Positions 44,295 to 52,233 of a stretch of DNA of 64,000 nucleotides are shown in pieces. Both the position numbers and the translations under genes were made by a program. How positions within the stretch are numbered: position 1 is the first letter of the stretch; each line of letters starts with the position of its first letter. Source of the DNA: Villigracilis sp024434165 (lineage in GTDB: Bacteria > Chloroflexota > Anaerolineae > Anaerolineales > Villigracilaceae); contig SZPK01000013.1 in assembly GCA_030263665.1 (NCBI GenBank), forward strand, positions 23,043 to 87,042, written 5' to 3'. The notes beneath the pieces were generated by a model. It worked only from the letters and a program-made list of their open reading frames with translations. It had not been told where the DNA came from and made no database searches.

Positions 44295-45424
44295 TGGGCG
44301 CCGCCTTCGCTTCCGATTTTGACGCGCGGATCAACGAGCGCGTACACAAAGTCCAGCAGGAATACCGTCACCGCCAGGAGATAAGAGAAGATGACGGTTG
44401 TGCCGACGATGACGGGAGTGTCATACAGACCGACGGCAATCACGGTTGTCCTGCCCAGTCCGGGCCAGTTGAACACGCCCTCAAAAATGGGGGCGCCCGT
44501 CCATACGCCAATCAGCAGGAAGGCGAAGTTTGTAATGATGGTGGGCAGGGTGGGGCGCAGAATGTAACGGCTTTCCACCTCGCGCGCAGTCAACCCCTTG
44601 GCTTTCGCCATTTCCACATAATCTTCGCTGGAATAGATGAGGAAGAAAGTGCGCTCGGCATATATGGAATAGGCGACCGAGTTCAAGGCAAGCGCCGCAG
44701 CGGGGAGCGTCATGTGCCTGAGCAGGCTCAACGCATAATCAATCGTATTGTCCGGCGGCGGGGCATCCACCATCCCGCCGAACGGCAATAATTTCAAACC
44801 GGCGGCAAAAATCAGGATCAGGAAGATTCCATAGAACCAGGCGGGCGCTGCCGACATGGGAGACAACGCCACGATTGCTTTGTCCAGGAAACTTCCGTAA
44901 CGCCGGGATAAATACAAGGCGGCAAATAATGTGGCAAAGAACAATAACAGATTGGTCGTGCCAAACAACACCAGCGTGGAGGGCAGGCGCTCGAGGATGA
45001 TGAGTCTGACCTGTTTGGAGCCGGTGTCGCTATTGAGATATTGGGCAAACCCCAGGTCGAGGACGAGCGCGCTCTTGAGAAATGCGAAGCTGCGGACGGC
45101 AAACGGCTTGTCGAGTCCGAGCCGTTTTTCTTCCAGCACGATCCGGTCTTCGATGAGTTTTATGCGCTGTTCGGCGGTCATGCTTTTCAGGCTGGGATCG
45201 TTCATGACCTGAAGTTGGATGGTTTCCCGTATTTCACCGCGGCGAATCTGATCTACATACCCGCCCATATTCGCAATGAGAATCGTCAAATACAAGCCTA
45301 TGACCACCGTCACAGCCATGGTGGCAAGCCTGACAAGCATGTACTTGCCAACGCGGACGACCGCGCTTTCGGACAGTCTCTTCTTTGGCACCGTCACGGG
45401 AGCCGGTAATGTAGACTCTGCCAT
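44291..45424 (-). CDS. Family-5 ABC permease (DppB-like)
   Basis: The 377-residue permease has an N-terminal helix, a periplasmic loop (about residues 60-140, VMNDPSLKSMTAEQRIKL), and five further helices with the EAA-type loop YVEMAKAKGLTAREVESRYI. It forms the channel together with the DppC-like subunit. The external loop is somewhat longer than in dipeptide permeases. An attenuator-like hairpin separates it from the binding-protein gene upstream, so it should be made in smaller amounts than the binding protein. Confidence 0.92.
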   Translation of the reverse strand: MAESTLPAPVTVPKKRLSESAVVRVGKYMLVRLATMAVTVVIGLYLTILIANMGGYVDQIRRGEIRETIQLQVMNDPSLKSMTAEQRIKLIEDRIVLEEKRLGLDKPFAVRSFAFLKSALVLDLGFAQYLNSDTGSKQVRLIILERLPSTLVLFGTTNLLLFFATLFAALYLSRRYGSFLDKAIVALSPMSAAPAWFYGIFLILIFAAGLKLLPFGGMVDAPPPDNTIDYALSLLRHMTLPAAALALNSVAYSIYAERTFFLIYSSEDYVEMAKAKGLTAREVESRYILRPTLPTIITNFAFLLIGVWTGAPIFEGVFNWPGLGRTTVIAVGLYDTPVIVGTTVIFSYLLAVTVFLLDFVYALVDPRVKIGSEGGAQ

Positions 45425-45440
45425 GATACACCTTCCTCGG

Positions 45441-45475
45441 TAAAAATCAGCCCGGTAGAGGAGACCCCTACCGGG
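45441..45475 (-). terminator. Hairpin between binding-protein and permease genes
   Basis: CCCGGTAG and CTACCGGG form an eight-base-pair stem with a nine-base loop, followed on the minus strand by CTGATTTTTA. It sits between the binding-protein stop and the first permease, so it likely limits read-through and protects the upstream message. Confidence 0.75.
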
Positions 45476-45494
45476 CCGTAAAACTAACCTACTG

Positions 45495-48053
45495 TTACTT
45501 GACCGTCACGAATTCGAAGGTGGCGAACGAAGGAATGCTCACAACCTTGGAGACGACAGCCACTTCGATCTTGTTGGCGCCGGCTTCCAAGCCGCTGGTG
45601 ACGTCAGCGCTGAGCGTGAAGGAGTACTGGCCGTCTGCAACGAATTCCGCATCGCCGGTGGCGACGAGTTCATTGTTGGCGTTGAAGACCAGATACTTGA
45701 CGGCGTCAATCTCATCGCCAGGATAGGCTTCGTCGTTGTATGTCACGAAGACATCAAAGGTGGCTTCCTGTCCGGATGTGACCTGTCCGTCGCCGCTGAC
45801 TTCCGCGGTGGCGACCTTCGGGGCGCCGAAGCGGTCCCACTTGTTGGCAAGGTCAGGATACGCCTCATAGCGCTTGAGGACGAGATTGCCTTCGGTCGGG
45901 AAGACCTGGTCGAGGTACATCGGACCGACGCCGATCCAGAAGTGACCCTTCTCGGCATACCAGTTCTGCAGGTTCTCGTAGCGGGCGGCTGCCTCGTCGG
46001 CGGTCACGAATTCACCCAGGGTCGGGGCGTAGGGGATGTAGCTCTCAGCCTGGGCCTGATCCAGGAACTTCTTCTGGATTTCAAGGGTCGGACCGGCAAC
46101 AAAGTTGGTCCACTCAACGCCCAAGGCGCCAGCCTTATCGGTGGTAAAGGCAATTTCACCGTTCTCTTCGCCGAGGATGGCGGGAGTCAGGTTGTGCCAG
46201 GCGCCAGGACCGTAGGCGTAGGTCACGCCGTTGGCCGGGAACCAGCTAAAGCCGAAGTTTTCGGCATCGAGCTGATAGGAGTCGGTGTAGGAGGTAATCA
46301 CGAGCGGATCGGTGGATTCGATCTGAACGCCCTTGAAGGTGGAGAGGAACGCCTCAAGCAGAGGAGCGGAGGCTTCATCGTAAATCTTGCTTTCCGGTTT
46401 GGCGGTGTCGAAGGTCAGGATCATGCCCATGACGAAGTCGCCAACGGAAATGGGGGAACCATCGTGCCAGGTGACGGTTTCGAACATGTCGGCAGGATAG
46501 GTCCAGGTGACTTTGACCAGGGAGGTCGCGCCATCGGGGAATTTCTCGCCGACGGTGATGAACTTCTGATTGGCGGCGTCCCAGTCAGCCCACGCATCGG
46601 CGGGAACTGCAATGTCGCTGGCTTCGAAGTTCAGTTCGACCCAGTCGAGGGTCTTGGTGATGGGCAGGCCTTCCTTGGCGGTCACGCTGAGGGATTCAGC
46701 GCGCTGGGGCCAGGCGAGACCGGTGTAAGGATCGGGCATGCTGGCAACATCGCCGGTGGCGCGCCCAGGCATCTGGTCGGAGATCCAGTTCGAACCGCCA
46801 ATCGGGTTCCACGGATCAACGAGGTTGTCCTGCTGGGCGATCTTCACAGAGCCGCCTTCGGTATCGCCGATGCGGAGGGTGTAGGGCCACAAGCGCGAGC
46901 CGGAAACACCGCCAGCGAGGTCGGCGGCGACGGTAATGTTGTTCCTCTGCGGGAAGAAGGAGAGGGTGTCAATCACCCACACGCGGGCGGAATCCTGCAT
47001 CGCAAGTTCCATCGCAGTCTTGAACAACTCGCCGCGTTCTTCCATGCTGGTGAAGTTGTTCGTCCAGAGTTTTTCGGCAACCGCATAGAACTCTTCACTG
47101 GGTTTGTAGTTCTGCCACAGCGGGGAGCCGCTGCCGAGCGCGGTGTAATAGAACCCGAAGTTGGTTCCATCGTCGCGGGCGATCGCGGTGTTGATCCAGC
47201 CGCCGGTGTAGAGGTTCCACTGACCCTCGTTCGGATCGCTGCCGTTCCAGATCGGGGAGGCTTCGGAGCGGCTCTTGTACTGGCGGTCAACCGTGAAGCC
47301 GATGCTCTCGAGCTGGTTGGAGACGTAGTCGCCGATTTCGGTGCGTTCATCTTCGGTGCGGATCAGGAAGACGATCGTCACAGGAGCGCCGTCGAATTCC
47401 CATTTGCCATCGGCGTTCTTGGTGGCGCCCATGGCTTCCATTTCGGCGGTGATAATCTCATTCGCCTTGTCGGGGTTGTAGGCGTACTTCGCTTCGATCT
47501 CGCGGGCAACGTCAATGTAGCGGGCATAGTCCGGGAAGGCGCCGACGATGGGCAGATACTTGGGAGTGCCGAGACCGCCGAAGATTTCCTGAATGACATA
47601 ATCGCGGTCAATCAGCATGTTCAACGCTTCGCGAACCTTGGCGTTACCAAAGGGATTCAGGCGGCCGTCTGCAAAGGTTTGAACCGGGTTGGATGTGATT
47701 TCGAAGTTCAAACCAAACGACGTGGAGTAGGAGAGATTGGAATCGGCCTGAACGGTCTTGAACTGCTCGGGATCGGTGATTCCATCCGCATACACGTCGA
47801 GATCGCCAGCCTGAAGCTGGGAAATGCCGACAGCGCTGTCGCCCTGCTCCACGAAGACAACCTCATCAACCCAGGGACCCTTGCGGGTTACGGGCTCGGG
47901 GGTCGGCTCTGCAGTGGCTTCTTCCGTCGGTTCTGCAGTGGCTTCAGTAGTTGCAGCGGGTTCCTCCGTAGGCTGCGGAGTACCGCATGCTGCGAGCACC
48001 ATGCTGGCAATGACCAGCAAGCCCAGTAAAGCAAACAATCGTTTTCGTAACAT
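45495..48053 (-). CDS. Family-5 substrate-binding lipoprotein, apparently circularly permuted
   Basis: The 852-residue lipoprotein (VLAAC, lipidated Cys23) has a Thr/Glu-rich linker and then family-5 binding-protein segments in reversed order. The region normally late in the fold comes first (AKVREALNMLIDRDYVIQEI at 138-157). The region normally early comes later (SVKIAQQDNLVDPWNP at 402-417, VTWHDGSPISVGDF at 527-540). A C-terminal Ig-like domain (about 755-852) follows. It captures the substrate for the downstream importer. The LacI-type operator near the promoter suggests a sugar-type ligand, but this is an inference. Confidence 0.85.
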   Translation of the reverse strand: MLRKRLFALLGLLVIASMVLAACGTPQPTEEPAATTEATAEPTEEATAEPTPEPVTRKGPWVDEVVFVEQGDSAVGISQLQAGDLDVYADGITDPEQFKTVQADSNLSYSTSFGLNFEITSNPVQTFADGRLNPFGNAKVREALNMLIDRDYVIQEIFGGLGTPKYLPIVGAFPDYARYIDVAREIEAKYAYNPDKANEIITAEMEAMGATKNADGKWEFDGAPVTIVFLIRTEDERTEIGDYVSNQLESIGFTVDRQYKSRSEASPIWNGSDPNEGQWNLYTGGWINTAIARDDGTNFGFYYTALGSGSPLWQNYKPSEEFYAVAEKLWTNNFTSMEERGELFKTAMELAMQDSARVWVIDTLSFFPQRNNITVAADLAGGVSGSRLWPYTLRIGDTEGGSVKIAQQDNLVDPWNPIGGSNWISDQMPGRATGDVASMPDPYTGLAWPQRAESLSVTAKEGLPITKTLDWVELNFEASDIAVPADAWADWDAANQKFITVGEKFPDGATSLVKVTWTYPADMFETVTWHDGSPISVGDFVMGMILTFDTAKPESKIYDEASAPLLEAFLSTFKGVQIESTDPLVITSYTDSYQLDAENFGFSWFPANGVTYAYGPGAWHNLTPAILGEENGEIAFTTDKAGALGVEWTNFVAGPTLEIQKKFLDQAQAESYIPYAPTLGEFVTADEAAARYENLQNWYAEKGHFWIGVGPMYLDQVFPTEGNLVLKRYEAYPDLANKWDRFGAPKVATAEVSGDGQVTSGQEATFDVFVTYNDEAYPGDEIDAVKYLVFNANNELVATGDAEFVADGQYSFTLSADVTSGLEAGANKIEVAVVSKVVSIPSFATFEFVTVK

Positions 48054-48140
48054 TGGTTTTCTCCTCCAAGAAGAAAATTTAAGGGGATTGGTTTACAGAC
48101 AGATTGGACATGTGCGCGTTAAACGTATTTCCTGAACAAC

Positions 48141-48150
48141 CACCTCCTTT
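48141..48150 (-). promoter_or_regulatory. Shine-Dalgarno-like sequence in the binding-protein leader
   Basis: AAAGGAGGTG, a full complement of the usual 16S 3' end, lies in the leader about 90 bases before the real start. The only nearby frames are tiny (a TTG followed by five codons and TAA, or a GTG that abuts the motif). It may mark a short upstream frame or a standby site. Confidence 0.4.
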
Positions 48151-48164
48151 TTGCAGAGAAATAG

Positions 48165-48174
48165 AAAGCGCTTT
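48165..48174. promoter_or_regulatory. LacI-type operator
   Basis: AAAGCGCTTT is a perfect 10-base palindrome in the form GAAAGCGCTTTTC, close to operators of LacI/CcpA-family repressors. It lies about 15-24 bases downstream of the predicted start of transcription, a road-block position. No LacI-family gene is in the window. Confidence 0.55.
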
Positions 48175-48195
48175 TCATAGTAAGAAGCACATCAA

Positions 48196-48223
48196 ATTAT
48201 ACCTAATTCTCTAGGCACGTCAA
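48196..48223 (-). promoter_or_regulatory. Sigma-70 promoter of the ABC importer operon
   Basis: On the minus strand, TTGACG and TATAAT are separated by 16 bases. The predicted start near 48189 gives a leader of about 135 bases before the ATG at 48053. It is the best consensus promoter in the window. The remainder of the gap to 48442 holds no gene I can support. Confidence 0.85.
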
Positions 48224-48442
48224 CAGGGGGCGATGGAGAATTAAGATGTATAGTCACCTTGTCGGCTGAAAATAATACCCAGGTATCGCCGAAAACCCTA
48301 CCAGAGAACTGTTTTGCAGGGCATGAATGACAACCTTAATGAGACACCCATGACAAATAAATGACGTTCCCCCACACCGCCTCACACGACCCGAAACCTG
48401 TCCCTGTTCATGGAGAGGATCCAACCCTTGAGGTTTTCCTCC

Positions 48443-48471
48443 TTGCAGCCCGGCGTTGAGAGGCATAGAAT
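48443..48471 (+). promoter_or_regulatory. Sigma-70 promoter of mscL
   Basis: TTGCAG and TAGAAT are separated by exactly 17 bases. A start near 48478 leaves a leader of about 33 bases that carries the AAGGAGAT ribosome-binding site of mscL. Confidence 0.7.
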
Positions 48472-48510
48472 GGAATTGTCCGTCATCAACCCCGCAAAAA
48501 GGAGATCATC

Positions 48511-48903
48511 ATGTTCAAGGAGTTCAGGGAATTCGTCATGCGCGGCAACGTGCTCGATCTGGCTGTGGGCGTCATCATCGGCGGGGCGTTCGGGAAGATC
48601 GTCGGCTCGCTCGTCAACGACATTCTTATGCCGCTCATCGGCTTGCTCATGGGCGGGGTTGACTTCAGCAGCCTTTCCGTTTCCGTCGGCGCGGCGGAAC
48701 TCAAGTGGGGGCTGTTCGTGCAAACCATCGTGGACTTTCTCGTCATCGCCTTTGTCATCTTCCTCATCGTAAAATCTGCCAACAACCTGAAGAAGGCTCC
48801 CCCGCCTGCCGACCCGGCTACGAAGGAATGTCCCTACTGCATCAGCGTTATTTCCATCAAAGCCACACGCTGCCCGCATTGCACGTCGGAGTTGAAGGTA
48901 TAA
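48511..48903 (+). CDS. mscL: Large-conductance mechanosensitive channel with zinc ribbon
   Basis: The 130-residue channel opens under membrane tension to protect against osmotic shock. The N-terminal FKEFREFVMRGNVLDLAVGV and the pore helix VIIGGAFGKIVGSLVNDILM are well conserved, and a second helix spans about 68-88. Instead of the usual charged helical bundle, the C-terminus is a zinc ribbon (C107, C110, C121, C124: CPYC and CPHC). It has a strong ribosome-binding site and its own promoter. Two hairpins follow the gene. Confidence 0.95.
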   Translation: MFKEFREFVMRGNVLDLAVGVIIGGAFGKIVGSLVNDILMPLIGLLMGGVDFSSLSVSVGAAELKWGLFVQTIVDFLVIAFVIFLIVKSANNLKKAPPPADPATKECPYCISVISIKATRCPHCTSELKV

Positions 48904-48949
48904 CATTGTAGGTTCAGCTTTTAGCCGGACAAATCCATTAATCAAACAC

Positions 48950-49013
48950 GGCAGGCTTGAAGCCTGCCTTACTTTCTACTTTCCAAGGCGAGGGTAATGC
49001 CCTCGCCTTTCCC
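48950..49013 (+). terminator. Two consecutive hairpins between mscL and the helicase gene
   Basis: GGCAGGCTT with AGCCTGCC (48950-48968), then AAGGCGAGGG with CCCTCGCCTT (48985-49009), both nearly perfect. The second is followed by TCCCTTTATAAT. They probably end mscL transcription, and the second runs into the helicase -10 box. Confidence 0.65.
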
Positions 49014-49015
49014 TT

Positions 49016-49021
49016 TATAAT
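49016..49021 (+). promoter_or_regulatory. -10 box of the helicase gene
   Basis: TATAAT ends nine bases before the ATG at 49031. No Shine-Dalgarno sequence is present, and the -35 region is inside a hairpin. A leaderless or very short-leader message is likely. Confidence 0.5.
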
Positions 49022-49030
49022 GTCCTCACC

Positions 49031-51211
49031 ATGAATCTGGATTTCATCAACAAACTCAACCCCCAGCAGCGCAGCGCGGTCACGGCGGCGGAGGGACCGG
49101 TTTTGGTCGTGGCAGGTCCCGGGTCCGGCAAGACGCGGGTGCTGACCCAGCGCATCGCCTACCTCATCGCCAACGAGGGCGTCCGTCCGTGGCAGATCCT
49201 CGCCGTCACCTTCACCAACAAAGCCGCGAAAGAAATGGAAGAGCGCGTCAAAGCCATGCTGAACGAGCAGGCGACGGAGGGAATCATGCTCGGCACATTC
49301 CACTCCATCTGTGCGCGGATTCTGCGGCGCGAGGCGGAACACCTTCCGCTCGAATCGAATTTCGTCATCTTCGATTCAGACGACCAGGAAAGCCTGACCA
49401 AAGCCATCATCCGCGAGATGAACTTGAACGAAAAATTGTACCGCGCGCCGAGTGTGCACGCTTCGATCTCGCGCGCCAAGAACGAATTGATTGACGCAGA
49501 CAATTACCCAATTACCACGTACCGCGACGAGATTGTAAAGCGGGTTTTCGCGGAGTATCAAAAACGCCTCATCGCCAGCAACGCTGTGGATTTTGACGAC
49601 CTGCTCGTGTACACCGCGCGCCTGCTGGAAGACAACCCGACCGTGCGCGACAAATATGCCCAGCGCTTTCGGCATGTGCTGGTGGATGAATTCCAGGATA
49701 CCAATCTCGCGCAGTATGCGCTGGTGAAGCATCTGGCTTCGTATCACAGAAATGTATTTTGTGTCGGGGATCCTGATCAATCAGTGTACGGATGGCGCGG
49801 AGCGGACTATCGCAACATCCGCCGTTTTGAAGAGGATTTCCCCGACGCGCAGGTGGTTTTGCTCGAACAGAACTATCGCTCGCATCAAAACATCCTCAAC
49901 GCGGCGATGGGCGTGATTGACCGCGCCCACAACCGCCGCAAGAAGCGCCTGTTCAGCGACCGCGGCGCGGGCGAGAAGATTTTCTTCTACGAAGCGCGCG
50001 ACGATTACGGCGAGGCGTCTTTCGTCGTGGATACCATCGCCCAACTCGTCGCTTCGGGCGAGTTCGAGCCGAAGGACTGCGCGGTGATGTACCGCACCAA
50101 CGCCATGTCCCGCCTGCTTGAAGAAGCCTTTTTACAGGCGCGCCTTCCTTATAAACTTGTCGGCGCGCAGAGATTCTACGGACGCCGCGAAGTCAAGGAT
50201 GTGATCGCCTTCCTGCGCCTCGCCCACAATCCTGCCGACGAAGCCGCGCTGGGACGCATTATCAACGTACCGCCGCGCGGCATCGGCGAAAAGACGCTTA
50301 CAACGCTTCATCTCGTTGCGCGTCAAAATAACACAAACGCAGGCGCAATCCTGCTCGACCTCGCGCGCGGCGCAGATTCTCCGTTTTATAAATCCTTCAC
50401 AGGACGCGCCGCCATTCCACTGGCAGACTTTGGCGGCATGTTCGCCAACTGGCGCGCGCTGGCGCAGACCGCCACCGTCCCCGAATTATTCGACCGCATT
50501 CTCAAGGATGTCAATTACAAGGAATACATCGTCGAAGATGATTCCGAAGAAAGCCTCGACCGCTGGGAAAACGTGCAGGAGTTGAAGCGGCTGGCGATGG
50601 AATACTCCACACGTACGCTCGATGAGTTTCTCGAAAACGTCGCGCTCGTCGCCGACCAGGACACGCTCACCGACGCCAACGCCCCCACCCTGCTCACGCT
50701 CCACGCCGCCAAAGGCTTGGAGTTTGGCGCAGTCTTCATCGTCGGTCTCGACGACGGCATCATCCCGCACAGCCGTTCCTTCGACGAACCCGAACAAATG
50801 GAAGAGGAACGCCGTCTCTTTTACGTCGGCATCACCCGCGCCAAAGACCGCCTGTATCTTCTGCGAGCGATTCAACGCGGCGGGCGCGGCATGGCGGAAG
50901 AAACCTTCCCCTCGCGCTTCATGGATGACATTCCCGCTGACCTGCTCGTAGGAAAAACCCGCACGGGGCGTTCGATGCGCGGCGCGCCGCCCGAAACGAA
51001 GTGGGCAGCCGCCTCATTCTCGACGGGGAAGTCTGCTCCTGTGACCCAAGCCTTGTACAAAGCCGGGACTCGCGTCCGCCACCCGATGTGGGGCGACGGC
51101 ATCGTCCTCGATTCACGCATGCAAGACGGTGACGAGATCATTGACGTGGTCTTCGAGTCGGTCGGCATCAAACGTCTCGCAGCAAGTTTGGCGAATCTCA
51201 AAATCATATAA
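49031..51211 (+). CDS. pcrA: UvrD/PcrA-type DNA helicase
   Basis: The 726-residue SF1A helicase unwinds DNA in repair and displaces RecA and replication blocks. Motif I is VVAGPGSGKTRVLTQRIAYL, then FTNKAAKEMEERV, VLVDEFQDTNLAQYAL (motif II), CVGDPDQSVYGWRGADYRNI (motif III), LEQNYRSHQNILNA, and TLHAAKGLEFGAVFIVGLDD with RLFYVGITRAKDRLYL near the end. The C-terminus has the PcrA Tudor-like segment HPMWGDGIVLDSRMQDGDEI. The last 57 bases of the gene are repeated about 1 kb downstream, after the repeat block. Confidence 0.95.
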   Translation: MNLDFINKLNPQQRSAVTAAEGPVLVVAGPGSGKTRVLTQRIAYLIANEGVRPWQILAVTFTNKAAKEMEERVKAMLNEQATEGIMLGTFHSICARILRREAEHLPLESNFVIFDSDDQESLTKAIIREMNLNEKLYRAPSVHASISRAKNELIDADNYPITTYRDEIVKRVFAEYQKRLIASNAVDFDDLLVYTARLLEDNPTVRDKYAQRFRHVLVDEFQDTNLAQYALVKHLASYHRNVFCVGDPDQSVYGWRGADYRNIRRFEEDFPDAQVVLLEQNYRSHQNILNAAMGVIDRAHNRRKKRLFSDRGAGEKIFFYEARDDYGEASFVVDTIAQLVASGEFEPKDCAVMYRTNAMSRLLEEAFLQARLPYKLVGAQRFYGRREVKDVIAFLRLAHNPADEAALGRIINVPPRGIGEKTLTTLHLVARQNNTNAGAILLDLARGADSPFYKSFTGRAAIPLADFGGMFANWRALAQTATVPELFDRILKDVNYKEYIVEDDSEESLDRWENVQELKRLAMEYSTRTLDEFLENVALVADQDTLTDANAPTLLTLHAAKGLEFGAVFIVGLDDGIIPHSRSFDEPEQMEEERRLFYVGITRAKDRLYLLRAIQRGGRGMAEETFPSRFMDDIPADLLVGKTRTGRSMRGAPPETKWAAASFSTGKSAPVTQALYKAGTRVRHPMWGDGIVLDSRMQDGDEIIDVVFESVGIKRLAASLANLKII
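51155..51211 (+). repeat. 57-bp duplication, first copy (helicase 3' end)
   Basis: The last 57 bases of the helicase gene, including the stop, recur at 52234-52290 with three differences (for example ATCATATAA versus ATCATTTAA). The two copies flank the entire REP/RAYT block in direct orientation. Confidence 0.9.
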
Positions 51212-51242
51212 CCGCTCACAGCGTCGTCCCCTGACGCTGCTA

Positions 51243-51595
51243 CTCAAAGCGCTGCCCTCGGCACGATTGCACCAATCCTCCGCCGAGGACGGCAGAGGGA
51301 GCGTAACATGCTCACCGCGCTGCCCTCAGCGCGATTGCACCAATCCTCCGCCGAGGACGGTGGAGGGAGCGTAATGTGCTCAAAGCGCCGTCCTCGGCGC
51401 GATTGCACCAATCCTCCGTCGAGGACGGTGGAGGGAGCGTAACATGCTCACCGCGCTGCCCTCAGCGCGATTGCACCAATCCTCTGCCGAGGATGGCGGA
51501 GGAAGCGTAATGCGCTCAAAGCGCCGTCCTCGGCGCGATTGCACCAATCCTCCGCCGAAGATGGCGGAGGGAGCGTAACATGCTCAAAGCGCCGT
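51243..51595 (+). repeat. Five tandem 68-bp REP/BIME-like units
   Basis: The motif ACCAATCCTC occurs at 51271, 51339, 51407, 51475 and 51543, a strict 68-base period. Each unit holds two palindromes: CCTCCGCC...GGCGGAGG and GCGCCG...CGGCGC, with variants, and ends GGGAGCGTAA. A degenerate partial unit precedes them. The start codon of a transposase-like frame lies in or just after the last unit. Confidence 0.9.
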
Positions 51596-51624
51596 TCCAT
51601 GTCTGGGCACACATCCCCGGCGCG

Positions 51625-52223
51625 ATGAAATATATGAACAAACCTATGACTTTTTATTCCTTCAACGACCCGACACATCTTTATTTTGTCACTGCATCCA
51701 TTGTTGGATGGATTCACGTTTTCGCACAGCCTGAGTATGCAAAGATTCCGCTTCAATCTCTTGAATGGATGCAGAAACAGGGCAGAATTCTCCTGTTTGC
51801 TTTTGTAATAATGCCTTCCCATCTTCACGCCATTCTCAAACCTCAAAAAGGGACGATCTCCGAATTCTTCAACAATTTGGTTCATTTACAGCGCACGAGA
51901 TACTCAAGAAAGCCCAGGAAGAGCGCAAGGAAGAATGGCTAAGGCAGTTTGAACAAGACCGCCGCGAAAAAAGACATGCACACAGCATCTGGCAGGATAT
52001 TCAAGCGAAAAATATTTTCTCGATGGATTTTCTTGAACAAAAGATGGAATACATCCATCAAAACCCAATTGCCAAAGATTGGAAATTGGTGGACGACAGG
52101 GCGGTTTACCCTTTTTCCAGTGCCTGTTATTATGATCTTGGAAGAACATCCATTGTCGAAGTCACCGATATAAGAGAGTGGTTGGCTGCACCTCCTCCGC
52201 CGAGGACGGCGGAGGGAGCGTAA
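51625..52223 (+). pseudogene. REP-associated tyrosine transposase (RAYT), frameshifted
   Basis: The first frame holds the Y1 transposase start (THLYFVTASIVGWIHVFAQ) and the HUH motif FVIMPSHLHAILKPQKG. The next frame holds the rest: GSFTAHEILKKAQEERKEEW, WQDIQAKNIFSMDFLEQKME and YIHQNPIAKDW, the usual Tyr-containing helix. The break is near 51876-51880, where ISEFFNN should continue to FGSFTAHE; one base lost from a T-run would explain it. RAYTs act on REP sequences, and REP units flank this gene on both sides. The second frame reads into a REP copy and ends in it. A sequencing error cannot be excluded. Confidence 0.85.
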
Positions 52224-52231
52224 TGTGCTCC
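52187..52231 (+). repeat. Single REP copy after the transposase
   Basis: CACCTCCTCCGCCGAGGACG through GGGAGCGTAATGTGCTC matches the core of the 68-bp units upstream. It directly precedes the second copy of the 57-bp helicase-end duplication. Confidence 0.85.
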
Positions 52232-52233
52232 AA

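Noticed and set aside
45942..48029. A plus-strand open frame of about 700 codons opposite the binding-protein gene
   Set aside because: Antisense to a certain gene, with a Gly/Val-rich composition typical of antisense translation; no promoter or ribosome-binding site.
51243..51595. The 68-bp tandem array as a CRISPR array
   Set aside because: The whole unit is repeated, with no unique spacers, and no cas gene is nearby. A transposase of the REP-associated type is adjacent.
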